Positions 1 through 10,700 of a stretch of 64,000 nucleotides of DNA are shown here, piece by piece. The stretch comes from Symsagittifera roscoffensis. Its lineage: Eukaryota; Xenacoelomorpha; Acoela; Convolutidae. The stretch covers positions 24,373,547-24,437,546 of the forward strand of contig NC_087067.1 of assembly GCF_963678635.1 (NCBI RefSeq), given 5' to 3'. A program made the translations under genes and the position numbers. Positions within the stretch are counted from its first letter, which is position 1; each line of letters opens with the position of its first letter. A model generated the notes under the pieces. It did no database searches. It saw only the letters and a program-made list of their open reading frames with translations, and was not told where the DNA came from.

Positions 1-780
1 AATGACTTGTAATATTTTAATGGGTCTTCTTGGGGACATTAGGCTACAATTATTATCCATTGCTGAAACCAAAATTGTGACAGATTTAGTCTACCAATGA
101 AGTTTTGCTACTACAAATTAACTTTAAAAAATTTTCAACCTTAAGGAGTTAAAAGATTGTTATGGATGATCAGAAGGAATAGAAGGACAAGCTCATATAG
201 AAATTCATTTCATTTAATTCAAGAAAAATAGAACAAAAAAATTTAGTCAAGTGTTGCAGCAGTTGATGTTTGAGTCAAATGAAACTCAATTGCTTGAGCA
301 TGATTGAGATCATTTTGAATGCAGAAAATTTTGCACTGGATCGCTAGTACTATTGAATTAGTGCTCGTAAAAGTGTATGACAGCTGAACGACCGGAAGAA
401 AGCATTAGTTCTTTTTGGGGCAATAGACCATATATATCAAATGCTGGAAAATGACCAGACTATTGCCTGGTTTCGAAAGACAAAAATTGGCTACTAAAAT
501 ATACTTTTAGACAAGGATTTGAACGCTTAGGAAAGTAATGAGTACCATAGAAAAAAATAGAAGCCCATTCTCAGACTGCAATCTGTTTAAATTAAATAGG
601 TAAGCAAAAATGAGTAATTGCAGGAGATGCTTGAGCACTCAGGAAATCAACCGACTGAAAACAAAAGAGTACGAAGTTGCCGAAGACACATCATATATGT
701 TTCTGTAATTGAGCAAAATAGGCAGAACTGAACCTTTTGAATTGCTGCTGATAAATTTTAAGTCACATTCACAATCACAA
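1..780. other. AT-rich DNA without recognised feature
   Basis: No coding-like patch, RNA gene or clear repeat boundary is visible. If the receptor gene downstream has further exons, this is probably intron, because the first exon seen (4665) starts in the middle of the extracellular domain. Confidence 0.5.
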
Positions 781-3170
781 CCTTATGTTTAAAAGCATCT
801 GTTTCATTGCAAAAAACACCTTTTTCAACTATTTTTTGCCAACGTCATGGTTAAGTTTTGCAAGATCAAGTTTAACATCTTTCTTTTGAAATTCGCCAAA
901 AAATTGTTTTAAATGTTTCTCTGAAAATTTAATTGGTGGGGAAAGTGTTTTTTTTCCGACTCAAGCACTTATCGCAGTATCATTTTGGTTGCACTGAGAT
1001 TGTCAGATTTTGAACTCTGTTTCTAGCCATGACAGCAATGCTTTGAAAGAAGAGCTCTCAACCAATTTTTAGCTCAATTTTTTGACAGTTTGACTAATTT
1101 CGACTGCCAGTTTGTTATCAAGTGAAAGTTCTGGACACAAAAAAGGCCTAGATTTGCAGAAAAATTACAGCTTCAAAGACAAAAATGGATCGGTTTCGAA
1201 TACCATGAAATAATATGTCAAGACAGACCTTTGATGACACTCAGCCAGGGGCGGATCTAGGATTTTCTCGAGGGGGGGATTTTGAATAAAATTCAAAAAA
1301 AAATTGTCGACTTTTTTTTTAGGTCGACCAAATTGATTTTTCCAGCTCCCCAGAGCATTAAAAAGACCCTGTTTTGGTCAAATTTGCAGCGCTGCAGGCA
1401 AAATTTTGCAAAAACATGCCAAATTCCTTGTTACGCACTTTTTGGAAAATTGTGCCAAAAAAATTGCTTTAAAACTTTGCGTTTGCTTGTGTCTGCCTAA
1501 TAGAATGTCGTTCGGAAAACAGCTCGACGTAAAAGAATGGAGGTGACTAGCTCGCTTCTTCTTATTTGGTTGACTCAAAATTGCAGTTTCACACTGTGGG
1601 CACAGCGCTAACGATATAGAAAGTCTAATGAGAAACTGATTTTTATAATAACAAATTTACCATGGTTCTTTTGAAATCAGCGAAGAAACTTTATTAGATG
1701 TTTTTCTGAAAACCTAATAGGTACGGAAAGTTTTTGTATTTTTCCGGCTCAAATTGATGCAGATAGGACAATTATACACAAAAGTGTGTTTTACACTCAT
1801 AGGTTAAGTCAAGTTTACTAGACGATTAATTACACTAGTCAAATGCACTTAGCTGGAAAAATGAAAAACACTTAGCGCATTTTGAATTTGATTGCACTGA
1901 GGTTATCAGATTTTGAATTCGATTTCCAGTCATGACAAGAATTTCTTGCGAGGATAGGAAAAGTTTTGGCTTTTCCAGAGAAATTTGAGCAATGCAAGGA
2001 GATACTATTTTTTTCTCGTCGTTTATATTGGGATAAAATTTGAAATGTAATTAATCAATTATTTCTTTGTTTTTGAGCTCTGACTTCCAATCTTCAAGAT
2101 TTTGTCTATATTCTAATGGTTTTTTTTACATCACTCAAGCTAATATCCGAAAAAAGTTAATATGATCACAAAAATGTTCTTTGAAAGGTTAACATATATA
2201 TTGTGCTTTGCTTTTGAAAAAAAATGAAAAAAAAAGTCGAAAAAAATTCAATGATATTTTTATCGTTCTGCCCAAACAGCTGAAAAAATCCATGTGCGGG
2301 CATTGGTACGTGTGTCTGCCTTATAGCATGTTGTTCGGTTAAGATCACGTAAAAAAAAAGAGAGTTGATAACTATTTGAAAGTTCGAAATTGAAACTAAT
2401 TTTTCTAATAGCAAATCGTGATTTTTCACAATTGCAAAAATGGTTTGTCTGAATGAATGATCAAAAAAGCCTGTATTGCATAAGAGTATGCTCAAATACT
2501 TATTGCTGCCCTTTTTTTGTCAATGCAGCAAGACAAGTTATTCACAAGTATTCAAGTATTCACAAGTTTAACATTGTTATGTTTTAAAAATTTAACTGGT
2601 ACGCGAAGTTTCTGTTTTTTTTTCGATTCAAGCTGCTGCAGATACGACCAAAGTACAACAGCGTTTAGTTTCACACTCATGGTTAGCACAATCTCACTAG
2701 AAAGTTTCTAGTCAGATCCATTTTTTTTTAAAAACCAAAAGGCGCGGTGTTTGTTTGATTGCACTGAGATTGTTGGCCATAACAGCAATACTTTGCAAAG
2801 ACCAGCTCTCACTTGATGTCTAGCTGAAGTTTACGGCAGTTTGACTATTTTCTCGTGCCAGTTAGTTTCGAGTGAAAAGTCTAGACGCAAAAATAGGAGC
2901 TGAAAAAATGTTTGATCAGTATGTTTCGTGTCTTTGATAGAGTTGAATCAATTTTTCAATGATCTGTTCAACGGTCTGCCCATCCAGCTAAAACAAAATC
3001 AATTTGCACGCATTAATGTGTGCAAAAACTTTTTTCAAATGCGTTTCCTTATGTCTGCCTAATAACATATGGTTCGGTTAGCGTCTCAATGACTCGCTCG
3101 CTTCTTTGCATTTTGTCGACTCAAGTTTGCAGTTTTACACTGCGGTCACGTCGCCACCCGCATCCAGTTT
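780..3170. repeat. Degenerate ~0.8-kb tandem repeat, about three units
   Basis: Two landmarks recur in the same order. The landmark TTGCACTGAG followed by a C/TAGATTTTGAA-type stretch and a 'catgacagcaat' stretch lies near 990, 1895 and 2758. The landmark GTCTGCCT(A/T)ATA followed by GTTCGG lies near 1490, 2312 and 3052. Spacings are about 740-905 bp. Units are strongly diverged and carry indels. The short ORFs inside are not conserved between units and look non-coding. Confidence 0.6.
1246..1420 (+). mobile_element. hAT-like MITE end, truncated copy
   Basis: It starts with CAGGGGCGGATCTAGGATTT, the same terminus as the two complete elements at 14705-15141 and 19225-19462. It matches the inverted right half of the 14705 copy through the 'aggtcgaccaaatt' block. 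No matching second terminus or target duplication is found, so it is a partial copy, embedded in the tandem repeat. Confidence 0.6.
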
Positions 3171-3239
3171 CAAGTGTTAATAATCGATTACATTACTATT
3201 TTAGTACCAGTCTTACTAAAATTGAAAAACAATGGATTT

Positions 3240-4115
3240 TAGTCAATTAAAATATGATTATAATCACTCTTTTTAAAACCAAATTATAATCACTTATAAT
3301 CCATTATAATCGATTATAATCGATTATTTATTCGTCTATTTTTCGATACAATTATAGTTGATTATAATTGAGTCCATTATTTTTATTCAAATTTCTGATT
3401 CTTTAGTTTTACACAAAAATCCATTATAATCGATTATAATTGATTATATTCCCCTTTTGTTTGTCCATTTTAACTTCGAAGGTGCATGTAAATTGCTTAT
3501 GTTTTTTGTGTTCTTGTAGACGTTGGTTCCTATGAAAAAATGAGAAAAATATTTTAAAAGTTTTTCAAGTATTTCAAATTTATAAGTTTTTTTTCAATTC
3601 TTCCCCATTAGAGTTGTCTTATGATGCATATTTTTTAAACACCAAAATATCAGCAAATTGATTTAGTTTCATGATTGATTCGGAAGATTTATTTTTCATT
3701 TACCGCGGGAATTTTTCCACTCATATGAAAGGATCTCTATGAAACTTTTGTTTCATGGTAAAACTTTGTGTTCAGATGAACCAAAATGTTCAAGAGATCT
3801 CTTTTTTAGAGATTTTTTTATTTTCACAAAAATAATAACCCATAAGTCATTATTCAGATATAAATTTGAATTGACAAAACTTTGGCAAAATAAGAGATTA
3901 TTATCGATTAAAATCAATTTGAATCGATTATAATTGATTCTAAGGGTTTTTCTAAGAACTATAATCAATTATATTCGATTATAAGATATTATAATTTCTT
4001 GGAAAATATCACGATTATAATCAATTATAAATCCTTTAAACACCTAATTTTGGTAATTATTATCAAATATAATTGTCAAAAATCATCATAATAATCCGTT
4101 ATAATCGATTAGTTA
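3240..4115. repeat. Cluster of palindromic ATTATAATCGATTATAAT repeats
   Basis: Many imperfect copies of a 9-11-bp unit (TATAATCGAT / ATTATAATTGA) occur near 3290-3330, 3360-3375, 3420-3450, 3900-3945, 3955-3995, 4010-4030 and 4070-4112. The motif is almost self-complementary, so the array can fold or act as a multi-site binding region. Non-repetitive DNA sits between two sub-clusters (about 3450-3890). Confidence 0.65.
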
Positions 4116-4664
4116 CGCCTAAACTTGGATGCGGGCAGCTATATAAAAAATCAACAATGAAACAGATTTTTTTAATAACAAATGAATGATTTTTCAATTT
4201 TCTTTTTCGTCTGAATAAACCCCCAAAAAAACAATTATCGCATGATAATTTGCTCATACGCTTATTAATGCGCCCTTCTTCGCCAATGCAGCAAAACAAG
4301 CAGAGGTCTCATATTTGTTCTAAACTGCTGGATAGATCAATAAGTCACCAGATTTTAGAAATGAGGGCTATTATATAAATCAGTATTTTACTGATGATTT
4401 TTTCTTCTGCCAATGAATGTATTTCTATCGGAAAAACAAATTAATTCTGTCTGTCTATCAAAATTTTTCGCCGAAAATCATACTGAGAATGCAGAAACTT
4501 GATGCAGAGATGATTGATAAAGATCATTACAAACAATTTTTTTATCGTATATATTATCTTTTCGTTTTCGTATATTTTTATCGTATATTTTATCTTTTTG
4601 TTTGCTATCTAGGATATATTGGAAACATGCGTAAATAGATTTTTTCTATTTGCTGTATTTTCAG

Positions 4665-4765
4665 AACTTCGGGAAGTACTTTGAAAAAAAGTACCGCTAT
4701 TTGACAGCCAAACACGTGGAACAACACACAGAGTGGGAACTTATGTGTGCCACCCAAACAGCCAC
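4665..4765 (+). CDS. Receptor exon: end of beta-7 to beta-9
   Basis: The acceptor is a TTTTCAG preceded by a T-rich tract; the donor is CCAC|GTGACG. It begins NFGKYFEKKYRY, matching the FGSW-type strand that follows the second Cys of the Cys-loop, and contains HTEWELM, the conserved EW(D/E)L of strand beta-9. It ends at phase 2 just before a frame-closing TGA. An alternative donor (ATGT|GTGCC) would pair with the CTAG acceptor at 5459 and give a very short loop C. Confidence 0.7.
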
Positions 4766-7700
4766 GTGACGCATTGATTGATTTCAATACTATGACATCA
4801 AAACAGATATAGTATTCATGACGCCGTTTCAAAGATGACATTTAAGGAAAAAAAGTTTATTTCACATTTTTAAATGATGCTCCCAATTTGCAACTATATG
4901 TCGGACCATTCATGGAAATTCTTTTATTTCATAATAGTTTTCATACTTTTTTGGCTTTATGCAATCGAATTTGGTGCAGCTTATGATTTCCTTTGTTGGT
5001 AAATCCCACCAGGGGAAATTTATCTAAGACAGGGACTTTAAAAAACTTACTTCTATTAAGTTGACCAAAATATCTTTTGAGCTCTTCTGAAACGCCAAAA
5101 AGACAATTTAGGTAATACTTTATGCTATTATTTTTTATCTGACAAGCAAGTTTTGCAGAATTGGGCACTGAATGCTTGGCATTGCACCCCTCATATCTGG
5201 ATTATGTTGGCGCATGAGAAATTCTTAGGGTTTTTTGGTCAAACAAAACTGGGTGTCCTAAAATGATGCCAAAATCTTACGATTCTCTGGTTAGTGAGCG
5301 TGTCAAAGCGCAAAACCCGTTCTTTTTCTTAGACTTAATTGTGGTGTTGAATCCTTTGGAAGATATCGTAAAAGTTTTTCATTTCATAAGATGGTTTGTT
5401 ATTGTAATCAATCAACCCATCATGGTGATATTAATGAAGAAATGTGCGACATCGACTAGTGGAAGGGAATTCAACAGAACTACACTTCAACTTTGTGTTC
5501 AAGAGAAGACCTAAATACTACGAATACACAGGTAAAGACACCCCTCAACAATACATAAAGAACAATACGTAAGAAGAGACCCTCCCGGATTGAAATCCCT
5601 TTCCGCTCTTTCTTCCACTTAAGAGGCACTAAGCCTGGAGTTTTGATGTGGAAAGTGTTGAGAAAAAGTGGGTGAATGTTGAGAAACTCCATCTTTCACA
5701 AGCATCATTTTTATGATGTAACGAGTGGTTTAACAAGGCTGCGTTTGCAATACTTTAACAGATTGAACTATTTGTCAATTTTCATAACGATTTGACATTG
5801 GAGCTGCAGCTTTGATTATAACTATTTTCATTGGTGATGTTAATTGAGTTGCTAACTTGTGTGTCTAGTTTTGTACCCGATGAGTCTGATCGCATTCATG
5901 GCCATCTTCGCCTTCACTCTGCCCAATGGGAGTGGGGAGAAGGTGACCTTCTCAGTGACAATACTCCTCTCTCTAGTCTTCAACCTCTCCTCCATCGGCG
6001 ACTTCTTCCCAAGCAACGGAGACTACTTCCCCATCGTGGGAAGTGTGTTCCTTCTATGGATATTTCTAGTCGCCATCTCCATCATCCAGAGCACCTTCAT
6101 CCTCTGGATCTACTCGGCCCCTGAAAATCCAGCTCCTGTTCCAGACGTATAGTTTATGTATATTTTTTTGTAAAATCAGAATTGAAATAGTTTTTTCGCT
6201 GGGGTGAGAAGTGACACAGGTGTCGACCTCTCAGTTGGAAGGTCGGTGCTTCGCTGCACATCATGATCCGTGCTCGTTATTTGATGGTGAGGTAACATTA
6301 CCTGACCCAACAAATATCAAAAAATGCATACATCTATGAATAAGGGCACGACCGTGGTTCTCCGCAGAGCCGAACAACTCGTACGTTTTTTGTTTTCTTT
6401 GAGAATGAGTTATTGCAACCTCAAGATTTTTCATTACAATACTTTTATCCAAAGAAAAATAAAAAATACATATTGAGTGCTTAGCACACATTGCAAAACA
6501 CAACCAGGATAGACGGTTACTATGCAAGTAGCACAGATTGTTTCGAACCTAGTCTTAAATAATACAAATTTTTTGTTACAAATTTACGGTAGTTTTTTTT
6601 CTGCGTGGTGTGATAAAAATTTTTTTGGAGTTTTTTGAAATTGAAGTTTTAATTTCCAAAATGGTGCAAAAACACTCAAAAAAACACTCAAAAGTTTAGT
6701 CGAGTAAAATTGGACGAAAAATCAAAAATTTCAAACCGGGTTTTCTCGACAGCGGGAAAAATTTTTGAAAAGAACTTTAAAATGATATATCACTCAACTC
6801 TTTCCAATGATTATTTGTGGTTGCTGATTTTGCGTGGAACACAAGGAAAAAGAAAAAACTAAAACAGATCACAGTACAAAATTTTTCCCCATTTTCAAAT
6901 TGTTGGCACGAACACAAGAATACTCAAATGCAAGCAATTTTGAGTGTTTTGAATCATCTGGCTGCCCTTTAGGGTTTATGAAAAAGCTTTTTAGCAAATA
7001 AATTTTTATAAAATTTTGGAAAATGAAAAACCCTTCCCTGCACACATACAGATATACACACACCCGAGTGCGAGCACTATGCACATTTCAAAGTGTTACA
7101 TTTTGCATTTTGGTTTTTTTCTTTTTATTTTCCCCGCGAAATCAGGTACCAGAAATAATCATCGGACTGCGTTGAGTGATATATCATATTGAAGCCCTTT
7201 CAGTTGTGATTCGGACGGCATTAAAAAATTTCAAAATTTTATTCACAGTGTTGAGAAAAACCTGTTGAAATTTTTGATGTTTGGTCTAATTTCGAGGTAA
7301 ATAGTAAGGTAGTTAGTCATTGCAATAGCTTATTTAAGCTTAATTTAAGCAGTTAGGACTTAGTTTTACTCAAGAAAAGATAGTTTTCGGAGTTTTTAGC
7401 GCAATTTTGGAAAACAAAAACCTTGTTTTTCGTTTTTCTATTCAATTTTCTTAAAAAACGGTTTTCGAATTGACCTATTTTACTATGATTCTGAAACATG
7501 CTTAAATTTTTTTTCTGTACAATTTTTTTAATCACAACATGCTGAAAAAAAACAAATACAGCCAAAAAATACTCTAGAGATCCCGCCAAAAAAAACCAAA
7601 AAAAACCATTAAAAATGTAGATGATTTATAACTTAAGTTGTTATATAGATTTCCGTGAAACTTTCCATTTCAAATCTCAATTAGCCGTGATACATAAACT

Positions 7701-10700
7701 TTGTTCCGACTACCAAAAAATAGAGAAAGTTGGGATTCTGGTCTTTTCCCGCAAAATAAGGTACCCTATGATACCGCATGATAAGAAACGCCTGGAAAAA
7801 AAATGTACCACAAATTTTCAAATGATGTAAAACATCTGGAATTAATTTTGTTTTCAGTAATCTGGATCAAAACTGGATAATTTTAAGACAGATTTGGTTT
7901 AAAAAAATAGTTTTTACGGCCAAAATTTACTTTTTTTTGCTCCCTGATAACTCAATCATGAAAAATTTATACCCTGAAAAATAAGAAACCAATTAGCTCG
8001 TTCTCACCAATTTTTCTCAAAATGCTACCAAACTGATTCCAAACGAGATTTCCTCGAAGTACCAAAATCAGACGGATAAAATTCATACGTGGTTGAAAAA
8101 AAAATATTATAATGTGTTTTTGTACATTGTTGATGAACCTTCAACCTGTTGATTTAGACATACAAGAATAGCTGTTCTTGATTGTTTTGTGTTGTTTCAG
8201 ATTTTGCGCAATTTTTTCATGCACAAAGCGATGAAGTTGAGCTCGTTGTCTAGTGAGAAGCGAGTAGTAAAGAGAATAGAGAGGCTCCACAGGTCGAGTC
8301 AGGTCATGTCAGACAGACTCATGAGACACTCCTCCAATCTTAGACACGATCACGTGATCAAAGCAACTGCCACAACAAGCGGTCAGTCAATGTTTTTGTA
8401 TAGTTAGTGCAGTATGTTGGCAATATCGATAAACTTGAGCAAAGCATTTGGCCAAAAAACTGTGTTATTAAGTTTATTAGATTTTTTGACGCTGTTTTTT
8501 TTATGTCAGTTGAGTGAAAAATTGATTTTAGAAGTGAAACTGAGCAGTTTTAGGTTAATTAACTTCATTCAAATTTGTTGACCCAAAATTATGTTGCTGG
8601 AGTTAGCTATAGAATCAATACCAAAAAGTTGAAACAACCAAAAAAAAAGTTATCTGCTAAACTTCTACAATTTTTTTGAATACATTATAAACATTTCAGG
8701 CAGCCTTGACACCTAAATTCTGCCTGAAAATCTAGATTTTTCAAGCGAAAGTATTTCTGAATAGTTTTATTTGTTTTTTTTTGTAAATTGGTTCTGTATT
8801 TTCTAACTTTTTGCAGCTCTCTCTATAGAGCTGCAAAAAAGCTAGGATAATTAGAATTAACAGAAAAGTTCAATTAACTATTTCATAAAAATGTTTTATT
8901 CATTGCATAGATTTTTAAGCAGTGTCGCCTAGTAACCTTTTGGCTAAGGTTCGCCTAAAGACTTACATTAGCATGCAACAATTGTGTAAAACAGACAGAT
9001 TGGCTCTTTTTACAAAACTTTGTCTAGACTTTTTAGTACTAAGTAATGTATATTGTATTGTATTCTATTTTTGGCAGAAAGCAAAACTTGCTTTGCTCGC
9101 AAAATTCAATTCTTTCTTTGAGTGGCATTTTAACTTGCAAACTGATGTATGAATCCGACAAAAAATCGACAGCATCAATTTGCAATTGTTTGAAGGAGGT
9201 GGAAAAATGAATAAAAATTTTGATCCTTGGATCTACTTAACAATCTCCCCCTAACTTCATCAATTTTTTCAAAGCGAACACTACTCTATAGACCTGAAAA
9301 GGCAGTTGAAACATTCAGGGCTTCACTCTGATACGAGCAGTTTTGTTTGGTTTGAAAGTTCATGAAAAAATTGTTCCATTTTACCAAAAACTCCAACAAG
9401 ACTGCTCTTATCAAGGCAAAGCCCTGAATGTTCCGATTGCTTCTCAAGGTCTATGGAGCAGTGTTTGCTTTTACAATTTTGATGGAATTTTCAAAAAAAA
9501 GAAAAAGTTACCCCCACACGCCATATGGATTACAAGTGATGAATGTCACTCTAGTGACGTAGAATTTATGACAAACAATCTGATTCAATCAATTTGGAAC
9601 AGTTTCTAAAACGGATTAAATCACCAATTACGCGTTAACAGCGCGAAAAAATATTTGGCGTTAACTGTCCCATATTGTCCAAATTGGGCTAAATTGGCAA
9701 TCTTTAGACCACCATAACTTTACGAAAAATAATCACCAGTAAATTATTCTTTTTAATTTGAGCTCAGGGCAAGAATAATATTTGAATGACTCAAATTTAG
9801 TTCCGTCACACAATCGCTAATTAAAAAGTTGAAATTTGTCTTGAGAAAAAAGCCTCAAATAACAGTCGAACAACAGAGGCTATGATATTGAAGATGAACA
9901 ATTATCTCAAATCAGTGTATCGGAAAAGTTAGGTAACTTTGACTTTAAGGGAGTTTTATATGAATGGGGAATCGATATGATTAAGGTTTAAAAAATTAAC
10001 GCGCCTAATGCTAAAAAAAACTACAGGAAACAAAACTACTCGTGTTAAGGCAAAGCCCTGAATGTTCAGACTGCCTTTTAAGGTGTATGGAGCAGTAATA
10101 ACATGAAAAATTAAAGGTAACAAAACAATAACAAAAATAGTTTTTTGAAAGTCATCCCCCCACACACCATGAAAAGTACAAAGTCAAAAGCTCCTAGTAA
10201 CAAATCAATCATGGCAAATAAGCTTCCTTCATCCAATTTGAAACGATTTCTAAGGCGGATTAAATCACCGCTTACGCGTCAATAGCGCGAAATAAACCGC
10301 GCATTAATTGTCCCAAATTGTTGGCCAAAATAGCAATCTTCAAACCCCCATAACTTTACAAAAAAAGATCACAGGTGAATTATCTTTTCAAATTTAAGCT
10401 CAAGACAACAATACCTTTTGAATAATCTAAATTCCGTCAAAAAATGTTAGTTAAAAAGTCAACATTTTCTGACGAAAAAAAAAACACCCCAAGCACAAAT
10501 ATTCAGTTACTATCGTCACGAAAATCGTCACGAAAATCGGAAGTAGTTTATTTTGGTTTAGTAGATTAGTAGGGGTAGAGTTACAAACGATTCATTAATT
10601 TTTAAGCGTCTGCTCATATGTGACTGAACCGCAATAAATGATTTTTGTTCTCTGATAATTATGTTGGACAATGCTCTAACCAGTGGCGTGCTCCGAAATT

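Noticed and set aside
6200-6310. tRNA-like SINE or an extra exon in the receptor intron ('ggtcgacctctcagttggaaggtcgg')
   Set aside because: The A and B boxes do not fit consensus spacing, and the flanking receptor exons already join in phase without it.
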